Shown here: positions 27,401 through 41,000 of the stretch, in pieces
Layout: every line of letters begins with the position of its first letter
Numbering within the stretch: position 1 is the first letter of the stretch
From: Eremophila alpestris peregrina
Taxonomy: Eukaryota; Chordata; Aves; Passeriformes; Alaudidae
NCBI GenBank assembly: GCA_009792885.1
Contig: WMCF01000025.1
Location: 4,009,899 to 4,073,898 of the forward strand
Reading direction: 5' to 3'
DNA length: 64,000 bases
Notes under the pieces: model-generated
Database searches by the model: none
Told to the model about the DNA's origin: nothing
The model's input: only the letters and a program-made list of their open reading frames with translations
Translations under genes and position numbers: made by a program

Positions 27401-28519
27401 CCTGTAGGTTTAGATGGAAGAAAATACACTAAACATATTCACGTGAAGGGTTTGCATGAAATACCAAAGAAGATAAAGTATGGCTGCACTATCAAAGAGA
27501 ACATCATACATTTGTCAGCAGAATCATTTTTCAGACATAGCCTGAACCTTGGATGTTTCAATGAAAGATCTGCTCTACTAACAATATTATAATGAGTACA
27601 GTCATCAACTCATCCTAATACTTAGACTGCCTCTTAAAGGCTTTGTGGTTTCTAAACCAAACATCAATTGGGATGTCATTAAAAGAGCAAGATTAAAGTT
27701 TATGAGAATGAAACTCAATATAAGAACACAGAAAAAAATGCGGAAAATACATGTACCCTGCAGACTCTGTTCTTAACATCAAGATTTTATAAAAGCACAA
27801 AGGATCCCAAGTCACATTTTCTACCCTTAAGCAGAATTTATTTGGCACTTATGTTTTTTTTTTTTTTTTTTTTAATCAGTCATTTCTTCCTTGTTTGATT
27901 AGCTGCCAAGAAGTTTCAACCCTCAGCTTTAAAACAGTTGTCTGGACTAGAACAGGCAAACAAAAAAAACCCCTTCTGAATTCATTAGGATAACATCTGA
28001 ATAACACTGAAACAAAAAGCTACACTCTTCAATGCAGTTACAAGTAAAATAATATGTTTTTGGGGAAAGAATGAATGCAACACTACGAGCCATATCTCAA
28101 CAATACTCATTCCTTGCTTACACTCTGACCGCCATCTCAAAATTCTTTAAGAAAATAAGTAGAAACAAATGACTTTAATAATAAATTCCTGATCTATTTA
28201 TAGAGGACAGACTCTAAAAGATGCCATGCAGGACTCGCTGATGCCCTAAGAGGAAAAAAAAGACTGGAATAGTTTGAGGAATAGCAAGTGAGGATCATGG
28301 TACTCAAGAACACCAACAAAAAGAAAGCTAAATAATGCTTTTAGCCTAGAAGAAATGCAAAACTGTTTAAAAGTGAAAATTCAAAGCACTACATAATGGG
28401 CCAATAAAGCTCATAATTAGAGCAAAGCTTAGAGATCAAATCTAGTTAAATACCTTTGAGAATAGGAAGATTAATTTTTTGTATTTAGGAGCAAGTAAAA
28501 CACGTATGTTTCAAGACAT
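24420..28519 (-). other. Intron 1, unique AT-rich sequence
   Basis: About 4.1 kb of AT-rich intron with no recognised exon or repeat family. It contains a pure T tract at 27854-27873. Small open frames are unremarkable. Confidence 0.5.
27854..27873. repeat. Poly-T tract, 20 bp
   Basis: Uninterrupted run of 20 T. It has no recognised retrotransposon body on either side. Confidence 0.95.
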
Positions 28520-31045
28520 CACTCATAGGATGGTTTGTATTGAAAAGGACCTTAAACATCATCTAGATCCACCCTCCTGCCATGGGCAGGGACACCTTCC
28601 ACAGCACAAGGCTGCCCGAATCCCTATCCAGCCTGGCCTCAAACACTTCCAGGGATAGCACATCCACACCTTCTCTGGGCAACCTATCCCACCACCTCAC
28701 CATCTTCACTCTAAAGAATTTCTTCATAATATCCAATCTAAACTTAGTCTCTTTCAGTTTAAAGCCATTCTCCCTTGTCCTATCACTACAGGACCTTGGA
28801 GAAAGTCCCTGTGCAGGTCTCTTATACCCTGTATAGGTATTGGAAGGTGCTAGAAGGTCTCCCTGCAGGCCTCTCTTCCCCAGCCTGAACAACCCCAACT
28901 CCCATAGCCTGTCTACAAAGGAGAGGTGCTCCAGCCCCCTAAGCATCTTTGTGGCCCTCCTCTGGACTCTCTCCTACACATCCATGTCTTTCTTATGCTG
29001 GGGGCCCCAGAGCCAGATGCAGTACTTCAGGCAATGTCTCACGGGAGCAGGGTCCCTCTGGATGGCATCCCTTCCCTCCACATGACACAGCTAGGTGTCA
29101 TCAGCAAACTTGCTGAGGGTGCACTTGATGCCACCAACAAAGACATTGAACTGTGCTGGTCCCATTACCAACATCTGAGGAACACTACTCATCACTGGTC
29201 TCCACTTGGGCACTGAACCACTGACTGCAACTCTTTGAGCAAGACCACCCAGCCAATTTCTTATCCACTAAGTGGCTTCTCCATCAAATCCACATCTCTC
29301 CAGTTTAGAGAACAGGACTTTGTACGTGACTTTGTTGAATGCTTTGCACAAGTATGGGTAGATGATGTCAATTGCTCTTTCCTCACCCACCAACACTAGA
29401 ACCCCATCACAGAAGGCTACCAAATTTGTCAGGCACGATTTGCTCTTAGTGAAGCCATGTTAGTTGTCATCAAAGCCCTCATGATTTCACATGTGCCTCC
29501 ACATAATTTCCAGGAGGATGTGTTCCATCATCTTGCCAGGCACCAAGGTAAGACTGACTGATATGCAGATCCCTGGGTTATGTTTCCCCTTTTCTGGTGA
29601 ACCTTCACCAGAATGCCACAGCTTCTCAGATACAATGGATAGTGGTTATGCAACTTCATCACCAGTTTTATAATGACTAATGAATGTACCTCATCAGGTC
29701 CCACGGATTTATGCACTTTCTGATTCTTTAGATGGTCTCAAACCTGATCTCCTACAAGCACCCCTTTATTCTCTCAGTACCTGCCTTTTCCTTCTGCACC
29801 CCAGTTGGCATGGACAGAGCACTTGTCATTTAAGACCAAGGTTAAAAAATCATTGAGTACCTCAGTCTTTCCCATATCTTGGGTCTTCAGGTCTCCTGTT
29901 TCCTTCCACAGAAGGCCAATATTTTCCCTAATCTTCCTTTCATCACTGATGTGCCTGATGAAGCTTTTGTTGTCATTGACATTCCTGGCCAGATTTAATT
30001 CTGTCAATTCCTGGCTACTTGGACAATTTCCTTGCATTCCTCCCAGTCTACCTGTCCTTGCTTCCACCTTCTGTATGCTTCTTTTCTGAGTTTGAATTTG
30101 TCCAGATGCTTCTTTTTCATCCATGAAGACCTCCTGGTGTTTTCGCCTGATGTCCTTTTTTTGGGGGATGCATTGCTCCTTTGCTCCTGAGCCTGAAGAA
30201 GGTGAACCTTCAATATTAACTGGCTTCTCTGGACTCCTCTTTCCTCCAAGGCTTCATTCCATGGCAGCCCACTAAGCAGCTCCTTGAAAAGGCCAGACTA
30301 CTCTTCTGAAGCCTAGAGCAGAGAGCTTGCTGTGTATCTCTTAGGCTGCTCCAAGGATTTTGAACTCCATCAGTTCCTGTCCATTGCAGCTGAGGCTGCC
30401 CTTGAGCCTCACATTCCCCACCAGCCCCTCCTTGCTGGTGAGAACAAAGTCTATCCATAGCACTTCTACTCAGTGGCTTGGAGAATCCACTCAATCACTT
30501 GGAGAAAAAAATTATCATCAACACATTCCAGGAACCTTCTGGAGTGCTTCTGCCCCACTGTGTTGTCCCTCCAAGAGATAATGGGATGGTTGAATTCTCC
30601 TTTGAGGACCAGGGATTGTGAACATGAGGCTTCTCCTGTCTATAGAGGGCCTCACCTACTTGGTCTTCCCACTTAGGCAGCCTGTAGCAGACCCCCACTA
30701 CAATTTCCTCCCTTTAATCCTGACCCATGAACTCTGTGTTGTGTCCTCACCCACCCCTAGCCAGAGCTCCATGCACTCCAGCTGGTCATTGACTAGAGGG
30801 CAACACCCCCTCCTTGTGTCCCCTGCCTGTCCTTCATAAGAAGCCTGTATCCATCCATTCTAGTCCTAGGACTGATTCCATCATGTCTCATGCAAGTGGC
30901 CAGCTCCTGGGAGGTCTTGGCACTTCCCTGGGATTTTCCCATCTCATGAAACTCCTCCTGTGTTGTGATCTCCCACTTACTGTGGAAGATGCCTCCATCA
31001 TCTCAGTAATCCCTCTAAACCAGCTGGCATTAGCTACTGTAGATC
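28520..31045 (-). mobile_element. CR1 LINE, 2.5-kb copy with endonuclease and reverse transcriptase remnants
   Basis: Longest mobile element in the window, on the minus strand, with its 3' tail at about 28520 and its truncated 5' end near 31045. Decayed ORF2 pieces appear in order from right to left. First is the endonuclease region (GGGVAL and NDQLECMELWLG-like residues near 30740-30820, GVCYR near 30690). Next is the linker (EEKKHLDKFKLRKEAYRRWK-like residues, 30040-30140). Then comes the reverse transcriptase (HKSVGPDEVHSLV near 29680-29716, and the catalytic FADDT at 29094-29108). Last is the C-terminus (MVRWWDRLPREGVDVLSLEV, about 28640-28700). Stops, frameshifts and an internal deletion just after FADDT show it is dead. 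A full CR1 is about 4.5 kb, so the 5' end is missing. Confidence 0.95.
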
Positions 31046-33314
31046 AATAACATCAGCTATCACTTTCTTCTATGCTTCTATTTTGCTATAAGCATAAAAG
31101 TTCCTATAAAACAACCCACTTGTTTTCAGTGCTTGTTGCCAACATTAAAAAAAAATCTGAATGACTGAAATAAAGCATAAAGAGCAGTTCTGACAGGCTA
31201 AACAGATCAAACACACTAAGACTGCACATGGCTTTCTGCAGTAATTGACCGGACATACAGAAGTCTGATTCCTATGAAGTGTATTTGCTTGCAAAAAAAG
31301 ATACTGGAAATGGTCACAGACACCTACAAGACCTACATCTGTACATGGCACCTTTATGTAACTATGTGTCATTGTCAGGCAAGCTGGAATTTCATCAGCT
31401 TCAGAGCAAATAATCCCATGTGTGTACTCCAGCCCCTGCCCGGCAGTTGCAACTTGTAACGTAGATCATTTTGACAATCTACCTCACAACAAATGGTTGG
31501 GTTTCCTTGCAATGCAACTGGGCATCCAGCTCTCAAAATAGTCCAGGACCAGCTGTTTGGAAGTGTCTGATGCAGACTTGGCACCATGGAAGAACTCTCC
31601 TTCAGATAGCTGGGAACAAGCAAGGAAGGGGAAGATGCTATTTTGAAGATCAAGCTGTCAGAATTATTTTACAGACATCCAGGGCTATTGTGTACATCTG
31701 CTCCTTAGCGGTGTGCTCATAAACCACACACAGTTCTCCATTCCCAAATAAATTGATGTAATATTTTGTATCATAGATAAGCCTCCATTCCCGTGTGGCT
31801 GACTGCAGATGCTTCCTGCTGCTGCCTGTAACAAAGTAACTTGGAATACCCTATTACATGCAGAATATGCCCTGAGGCTGTACGGATTATCTGGTCTAGT
31901 ATTTCCCAGAAGGTGCAGGAACACCATACTTGCACCTTACAAAACTAGGGACTTCCCAACTTTGTGGGGCACGACTTCTCTAAAAAAAAAAAGAGAGAGA
32001 AAAAAATCCTCAATAAGCACAATAATTACACTGATTTATGATTTTGAGTTAAATGGGAGTGTGGATGTGGTTTATGAAGGGAACACAGCTGCATGTAGAC
32101 ACCTTTAGTACTAAAAGTTGAAAAGAGTTTTAATGTTTTTACATGGAGAAACATGCCCAATACTTGAAGTTTGGAACAAAGCTAGGAGCAAATTTAGAAC
32201 AGTGGGAAGAATCACACTTCCCACAGCAGAGGCAATCCCTAAGATGGTTAACCCACAGTCACACAGCAAGCTTCTGGCACATTCAGAAAGAGCAAATGTT
32301 CTCCCAAGCCTTAGATCAAGGCATTCATCACAAGCTCAACCCCTCTTTCCAAGCATGGCCTTTTGGCACTTGTTTTGAGACCCAAAAGTCTCAAAACAAA
32401 AGTATACGCTTTCTTCTGACATGAGAATTAATTATATACTACTTTAGACTAAAAGGACCATCATATTAACTAGTAATAATGAATTAAAACAGGTTTCCCT
32501 TCCATAAAGCTGCTTTAGCCTCATTACAAAGTATCTGGCTTAAGTAAAATGGCAAACTCTCCCCTCTGATAAAAACAGCACTAATTTTGAGCAGCTAGTA
32601 TGGAGATATGCCTGTCTCTCACTTCATATATTTCCACTATACATACACCATACCCTTCACTGACTGAAAAAAACCAGGAGCATAGCAATAAAACACAAAA
32701 ACAAGTAAACAACACATTCAAGAAAAGAAAAGAAAAAAAAAACCAGCCATCAGTCTCTCTCTTCAGAATTGATTTTACTATGAATTACAACAAGAACTAA
32801 TTTATTTTCAGAGTGACCTAAACCATTGTTATACTGCAATAACATAACAGAACTTTACCTTGGAGCTGTTGCTATTCATCCTTCCAGTTTCATTCACTAC
32901 AGGCAAATGTCTCACATAGCTCACACTCTGTAGTGGGAGCTAGCTACAATCAAAGACTCTGAAATACGAAGCACAAAGCTCTGTTTTATTCATGGTGCTT
33001 TTGTTTGCCAATTAATTTGAAAGCAATTTTTACAGTGGGAAGAGAAGCATGGCTTGATTAAGCTGCTCTCTTAGACTGCACAGCAAAAGGAAAGAGGCAT
33101 ATAACCCCTATATAATTTAAAATATTAGCATATAAACAACTGCAGTTTGCAAAGCATCAAAGTCTTTGGTGCCATTCTACACTCACAATGTGTACACTCG
33201 TGTAACTTTATCAGCTGTGCAGGGATGATGTCATCTTCTCCAAGAGCCTGTAAGTGAAATAAGAAACTGGTTCTTTCAACAAGCAAGAAGACCCAATCCT
33301 TCTGTTTGGCTTAC
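31046..33314 (-). other. Intron 1 spacer between two CR1 copies
   Basis: AT-rich intron sequence with short A-rich patches (31981-31991 and around 32722-32742). No exon, RNA gene or repeat family recognised. Confidence 0.5.
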
Positions 33315-34375
33315 ATAGAATCATAAAATCATTTAGGTTGGAGAAGACCTTTAAGATAATCAAGCCTAACCATTAACTGCAGCACTGCCAAGTGAACCCC
33401 TAAACCATGTCCCCAAGTGCCACATTTACACAATTTTTAAATACCTGCAGGAATCATGACTCTATCACTTCCCTGGGCAGTCTGTTCCAGTGTCTGACCA
33501 CCCTTTCCATAAATAATTTTTTCCTAATATCCAGTCTAAAACTCCCTGATGCAACTTGTGGCTAGTTCCTCTTGTCCTGTTACCTGGGAGAAAAGACTGA
33601 TTCCCACCTCATTACAACCTCCTTTCAGGCAGTTGTAGAGAGTGATGAGGTCCCCCCTGAGCCTCCTTTTCTCCAGGCTAAACAACCCCAGCTTGTTCAC
33701 CAGCTCCTCATCAGACTTGTGCTCCAGACCCTTTACCAACTCCTTTGCCCTTCTCTGGACACATTACAGCATTTCAACGTCTTTTTTTGCAGTGAGGGGC
33801 CCAGAACTGGACACAGAAGATCAGTGTGGCTTCACCAGAGCCTAGTACAGGGGGACAATCCCTGCCCTGGTCCTGCTGGCCACACTGTTACTGATACAAG
33901 CCAGGTGCCAATGGCATTCTTGGCCACCTGGGCACACACTGGCTCATGTTCAGCTGCTGTTGACTGGCACCCACACATCCTTTTCCACTGGATAGTTTTC
34001 CAGCCACTCTGTCCCCAGCCTGTAGTGCTGCCAGGGGTTTTTGTGACTCAAGAGCGGGACCCGACATTTGGCCTTGTTGAACCTCATGCAGTTGGCCTTG
34101 GACCTTTGATTCAGCCAGTCCAGATCCCTCTACAGAGCCTTCCTACCCTACAGCAGATCAACAATCCTGCCCAACTTGGGGCTGTCCTTGAACTTACTTA
34201 GGGTACACACTACCACTCATCCAGATCATCAGTAAAGATATTAAGCAGGACTGGCCCAAATTATGAGCCCTGGGGAACTCCACTTGTAACTGGCTGCCCA
34301 CTGGTTTATAACTCCATTCACCACCACTCTCTGGACTCGACCACCCACACAGTTTACCCATTATTTTTTCAGTGC
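33315..34375 (-). mobile_element. CR1 LINE 3' half (reverse transcriptase C-terminus and tail)
   Basis: Minus-strand CR1 copy of about 1.06 kb. On the plus strand it opens with the classic tail 'agaatcataaaatcattta' at 33319 and the 'gttggagaagacct' block. It continues through the ORF2 C-terminus (NKLGLFSLEKRRLRGDLITL near 33640-33700) into the thumb region (FNKAKCRV near 34055-34080) and part of the palm region. Decayed by stops and small indels. An overlapping 209-codon plus-strand open frame is only its antisense. Confidence 0.95.
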
Positions 34376-35016
34376 ACACACAGTCCCCTCTTGAAACAGT
34401 AGTCTTTCTCTATTTGTAAGGGGTAAAACAAGGACTGAATATTGGGAATGCATTCAAAAGGCAATCCATGAAAGAGGAGACAGTTTTGAAATTCTCCACA
34501 GGTGCTTTGCTGCTGTGGTTGGTTGGTACACAGCCACAGAAATCCTGGGCACCCAGAAGCATTCCTGTGGCCATGGATGCTCACTCTTCTCCTGCCTGAA
34601 ATGCCTTTGGATGACCTGTCACTTCCAGAGCAAAAAAAAAAGTTTTAAAAGAAAAGAAAAAAAAAAGCAATAGGCAACATGCAGGCAACATTCAAACCCA
34701 TCCTGGCAGTGGTCCAAGGGAAAAAAACCCAAACAAAACATAAGCCAAGAAAGAAAGATCCAAGAATTGGAAAAATACTGACAACCTTAGTAACAGGAAG
34801 TTTTTTATGATCCAAAAGCTATTGTGAAGCCCAATTAAAAAGAAAACAGCAGCTATGGTTGCTCAGGCTGGCCAGGCAAGGAATAGCTGACTCAGTCATC
34901 CTAAAACAGGAGAAGAATGAACCTTTTAGTCATGCATGATGAAGGTTTAAAGTAAGAAATTAAAAATACAATTTTTCCCTCCATAAGAAACAAATAAACC
35001 AGAAAAAAAAAAAAAA

Positions 35017-35026
35017 NNNNNNNNNN
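35017..35026. other. Assembly gap (10 N) inside poly-A
   Basis: Ten N bases flanked on both sides by about 14 A. The true length of the A tract, and anything between the two runs, is unknown. A gap of exactly ten N is usually a placeholder and not a measured length. Confidence 0.98.
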
Positions 35027-38000
35027 AAAAAAAAAAAAAAGCCGAAAAACCCCAACAAAAAAAAATCAGAAAACATTTTCACTAAGTGTCAGCTCAGCAC
35101 AAAAAGAAACTGTGAACACAAGACCTTCCTACTCTTCCTTTATTTTGAAAATGATACTTTAATTTCTGCAGCAGAGGCTGTTCAGGTTGGGCTTTTTGGG
35201 TCCTTTTTTTCTGAGGCATTTCATTGCTCTTCACTGTAGAGCAAACATCCTGCTAGTTATTATGTTTAAATACATGCTTCAAACAGTTTTCAGGTTATTT
35301 GGTTTTAGACAGAGAAATAAGCCCCAGATGTTTCACTGAGAACGTTTTCCACCAGGAAATTCATGGCCCTTCCAGATGTCTCAGATATCTAAAAGTCAAA
35401 ACTTATTTTTTCTTCATGACAGGCATGAATATGTTCTTTCCAACAATTGCATATGAGATTATTATAAATATATCCATAGGCTGTAGGTGCAGACTGCGCC
35501 AGATAGATTTGGGATTATTTTAAAGAGTGAACAGCAATTAAATCTTCCTCGTCCTTGCCTCTTAGAAGCGATTTGCATATCTGTATCCTTGTTTGGCATA
35601 CTATGGCAAGCAAAATTTGACAGAAAGAATCTAATTAAAAAATACATCATCTCAATAATTATATGAAGTAGGTTTAAATGAGGGCTGGTTTTCATTTCTG
35701 TAAGCCTTGGACAGTCTTGTAGCTTTAATGATGTGTAGTCCTACCTTTTAGGCAGTAAGATGCAAAAGCCTTGATGATCACATTATTTCAGTAGCCAAAA
35801 TTCATGTCTCCCTCTGCTTTTCCTCATTGACAGGTAACTTCTGGATGTCTTGCAAGCAGCAACTGCTGCCATTTCTCCCCATGTTTGCTAACACCCAGTT
35901 ATCAGCCACCTTCCCTCTCAAACTGTTTGTCATTTTAATAGGATCCAGTTAAGCTACCACAGAGTGCTCTGACATTCAGGCCTCAGAGTTCCTACTTCTA
36001 TTTCAGACCAGAGGAAAGGCTCACCATCTAAAAAAATAATCCTACTTCTCTTTGCAGCTTTTTTCCTGAGACAGAAGAAAAATTAATATGGCATACTTTT
36101 TTCTTAAACAGGAAATTTGTCAGCTGCCATCATGGGAAGTACTATACAAGACCAGGTTTATTTAATGTGCTCTTGTTGGATTTTTCTGGCAGCAGCACCT
36201 CCTACTCCTCATAGGTACACAGGCACAATTCCCAAAGAAGATACTGGAACTCTACAAGGCCACCTGTAGAAACAGACAGATTTTACACACAGACTGAGAG
36301 ATGGCCACAAAAATATATTGAGAGATATCAAGCAGGAAGAGATGAAGGTCCTGATTTTTCGGGAACAAACAAAAGAAGTGTTCTCCTCAGTGGAACAGGA
36401 GTGGGGTCTCTATCATACTCATGGTTATACACCAACTTCTCATTCACACCATAAGCGCAGTTCTTCCATAAATCTCCATGGAATCAGCTTCAATACCTCC
36501 AGACTCTCAGAGCAAAGCAGAAAGCTCTGGCAACACATTTTACAAGGATTTGGTTAGAGTATCTTCAGAGTTAGAGCTCCAAAGGCAGTCTTTTCTTGTC
36601 TCAGTTAGCTGTTTTTCCTGAACACACAGAAAGAAGATCATATTTAATCTGATTTATATTTTGTATAAGACCAAACTTACAAAGCTGTATCTTGAGCTGC
36701 ACTAGCAAAAATTTTTACATCTTGATTTTTATGTTCACTGGGACACAAAATGCTTCTACTAGGAGAGTTAAATCTATGAGATTTCTCTTTTTCTTTCTCC
36801 TTTTCCAATTAGACACAGTGTTTATGATACAAAATTGCACTATGTTTTTAACAAGAAATTGCACTGATGAGTAACTGGATGAGTAACTGCAAGCCCTGTG
36901 AACCAGTAGAAAAGTTAATAAACACAATTCATTTGTCCTGACTGCCCTTCCAGAACCGTATGAAAATATTGATTACTAGTGAATTAATAGTCCTTCTTTA
37001 GAAACCACTTATGAAATAATCGAGGTGGGGGGTTGTAAACAGCACAGTGTATAGATCTGCAGTCAATTTCTGCTATACTTTGCAATTATTATGTAAGTGG
37101 TAACTTTGTAAATATGCTGGAGGGGAACCACAACTCAAAGTCCATCATTGAAAACAAAAGCAATGAATGCTGCAAATACCCGATAGACAGAAATCCTGCA
37201 AGTGAAGCTTTGCAATTTAAGCTTATGTTGGATCTCTCAATCCCAGCATTAGGCTCCCCTCACTAGCTTTGACAAACAGTGGATTAAAGATTTCATCTGT
37301 TGGGCATACGCAGTAACTTTTTCATCAGTACTTTTTCAGTACTGAGATGGTCTAAATTGCAAAGATACTTGTATGCCCTATTGGCCCTGTGAGCTGTGGG
37401 GGCAGTAGGGTTCCCTGCTAAGCAAAGCCAACCATTCAAGCACAGTGACAGAAATAGCTCTTAGTCACACAGTTTCATGAGATACCAAACCAGAAAACTG
37501 ATTCCATAAAACAACAACAAGGCTTCCACAGCACAGAGGGTCCCATTGCAGAAATGCATATAAGAGAACCTCAGTGCATAAATGCATAACATGTCAAAGG
37601 CTAACCCAGGTATCCACGCTTCCCTTCCACTATAGCACTGGTTGGAATTTAGCTTCAGGTGACACAAGTCAACTTGAGAACAGAGGTACATTTCGCATAA
37701 AACATTCAAGAGATTCTTTTCCCTGGTCATAGACCTTTTAGGTACACAATGATCATCTTTCAAAGAGAGTAATCAAGTTATTCAGCAATTTATACTCCAG
37801 AAAGATCAGCCCTGATTGCTAAACAATGGTGTCATGATGACAAGCTGACCCTGCTTTGGCCTGAATAGACAAGTGGTTGCTGAAATCTCAACCGTATGTG
37901 AAGAGAAAGGAATCCATGTTCATTACTAGCTATGGTTGATTTTCTGCTGGGAGGATTTTTGGTTGACAAACCACTCAGCTGAGTTCCCCTAAACATGTCC

Positions 38001-41000
38001 AGCTTCACTTACTTCTGTATTCTTTGGTAGCATTTCATTTGTTTGCAAACCTAAAAAATATATAAAATGCAACAAATTTCATGTAAAGTCTATAGCAGTT
38101 GCTGGATGACTGTTATTATAAGCCTAAATGATAGCTTGTGACAAAACATAAATTGCATACCAAAAAAGGGTATTTATTTTTTCCAGGAAAAAGAGAAGCA
38201 GAAGAACTATCAGGTTCAATAGACAAGTACAAACCAGAAGCTGCTTAATCTTATATTATGAATACTGAATAATTTGACAGCATGATGAAAAACCACTAAC
38301 AAAGGGGTAACAGTCAACAGAAGTATGTAATCACAAGAAAAAGCAGAATAAAGCATGCACACAGGCACTAAATGTTCATTCAGTAGCCAAATGACATCTA
38401 CAATATATTTGAAAAAAGTACCTTGGGTTTGGATAGTAGAACAATTACTGTAATTTACACAAGGATAGTGCACAGAAACTTACTGTTTAAGCCATTATTT
38501 CACTATAAAGAGCTCTTGGAAAAATAACATTTGAGAATCCAACTGAGCTGCATATTAAGACCATACTCATGGCCCAGTACTCCACCAATTCAAGATAATT
38601 CAAACTTGCAAGAAAAATGTCTCCTCTGGCCCATGTCTAGAAAACCTCAGTGGAGATAGCTAAGCAAGTAGGAAAATGGCTTTCAAGTTCCAGTCATTCA
38701 CCACTGTGCTATGGAGACACACAGGAAAATACCAAAAGTACTTCTTTTAAGATCTGAAGTCAAAGTTTCAGCCAGCACAGTGTCATCAAGAGCACAGAGA
38801 AAATATCCCCACCTTTGACAACTGTCCTGCTACAATCTGGTAAATAAGATTAAAATTAATTAAAATACAAGGTGCAGAGAGCACCTTCCATATCTAGAGA
38901 GTCTTTCACCACATATGCTAACATGGTGTGTTCCTTCAACAGCAAGTATTTTGCAAACAACTATCTTCCCATTATTAATTTTCTATTTGTTTTCCCAAAA
39001 TGAAGGTAGCTCAAAAAATCTTCTGGATTCTTCTTCTGAATCCCAGGCACTGCTCTGCTCTACCAACCCACTCATTCCTGCACCCAGAGACAATGGTCCA
39101 TGCTCCAAAACCTTATGTGTCTCTGGGAAGATGAAATAGCTATTTTCCAAGACTTGATTCAAGAAAGGAAATTTTTTTGCATTCTTTATTATACCACAAA
39201 CATGCATGTGCATTCAGGGGTGAAGTAGACTTTCTCTATATTAAAAGGCTTTTGTTTGATTCTTCCTTTTGGGTCTAGTATAGCACCTCTACCAGTTTTG
39301 CCATTCTATACTGATGTGCTTCAAAGCTTCAACTCTTCTCTACTTCAAACAGAAGCTCTTCCCTCAGGGGCCTCAAAAAATTAACAAATCATCTTTATGA
39401 GACCTACTGCAAGCACATCTGCAACTAACAGCAAGCATTTCCCAAATGTAACTCAGGAATAGGGGCAGCAGTAGAACAAGGCTTTCAATATTAGGTTGTA
39501 CTTCACAGTTCAAATGTAATTTCCTTACTTGCTTACCCTTTTGTTGGCAGTGAAGGCTACAGCCACATCCTGAATAACTTTCAGAGACAGCCCTCCAGAA
39601 AATGCTTCTGAGAATCAAGCAATTACAATGCTCTTTCTGGCTTTTAAATAACCCTTTTCTTAAAAAAGGACAGACTTTCCTTCCCGTTACCTGGAGTGCA
39701 AGAAAGGAGCAAGCCCTGGTTACTCCAGACAGTTGTCCCATGCACCAAATGCCCATCATCATGATGTAATCCATGAATAGCAACACAGTAGTTATCAACA
39801 ATTGCCAAAATCTGTCTCCTTGAGGAGGCTGACTCTCAGTGACCCACATCAGCTTCAAACTGAGCTTGTGCCTTCTGATATAGCACAGGCTGTAATACTG
39901 AAAAGCAGAAAGGGGATGGGTAGGAAGAGTGAGACATGGCATAGAACACATAGCCTGCCTTGTTATACAGGCCTTTGTAATTGCCCAGACACCTCCATGT
40001 GTTTGCATAAACATTCTGTGGTTGGGGATTTGCACTCACCTCCCTTCTCCAGAAGACAAACAAACTAAACACAGTAATTAGCTTCAATAGCATCTGATTA
40101 AGTAAATAGGGTTTTCCGTTTCCATTAGTAGCTCATAAAGGAAGACACTAACTAACATGAGCACCACTCAGGTCACTGCCCAGCGGTGACAGCTTTACAG
40201 TCAAGCTAAAACAGGTTCCACTGCAACAGCAAACATGAGCCAAATTCCCTGGTAGGAGAGGAACAAGTTCACACAACTATGCTGTAACAGGCAATGGTAA
40301 GAACATTCAAGCCAAATCGCTCAGACTTGACCAAGCAGCTAATTAGAACTTCTCACAACAAATCCCACCAATATTTAACAGAGATATCCAAAAATAAACA
40401 AGAGGGTGGGTTTGCTGGAACAGATTCTCCTACAAAATATCTTGACATAACACCTATTCGAGTTACAAGTGACAAAGTGCAGTCTACAAGATATACTAAA
40501 TTTGGCTGGCAACCTGCTCCTGATTGTATTCTTGATTCTAGGCCAGGAAAACTTTATAGACTTTCTTTTCTTTCTTATCGTGTACCCTCACCCTACTCCA
40601 TCAGTCTTTGGTTGTCTCAAAAATCTGCCTTCAGAAATAACTTGAACCATACAACTTATTAGTAGCCACATGGAAACGTAGCATGAAATCAGTCACTTTA
40701 TTTAAACTGTCAAACATCCAGCTGGTTAAAAAGTACCACAGGGACATGGCTTCAGTAATAACCTCCTATGACTCACCTACAGAACACACTTCAGCCTTGA
40801 CTTATTTTGAAGAAATGGATAAATAATCAACATGAGAAAACAAAGGTAGGATTAATATTACTTTGATTTCATCTACATATACACATAAAGGTCCAAGAAA
40901 GTAATCTTTTTCAAATAATTATTTGTAGCTTACTTTCCCTTCCCTGATTTTAGCAACTAAACACAGAGACAGAATACCTGTCAGCCTTCATCCCATGGTA

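Noticed and set aside
28582..31050. Many plus-strand open frames of 70-100 codons
   Set aside because: All fall inside the minus-strand CR1 copy and are antisense shadows.
33572..34201. 209-codon plus-strand open frame
   Set aside because: It is the antisense of a CR1 reverse-transcriptase relic whose true orientation is minus.
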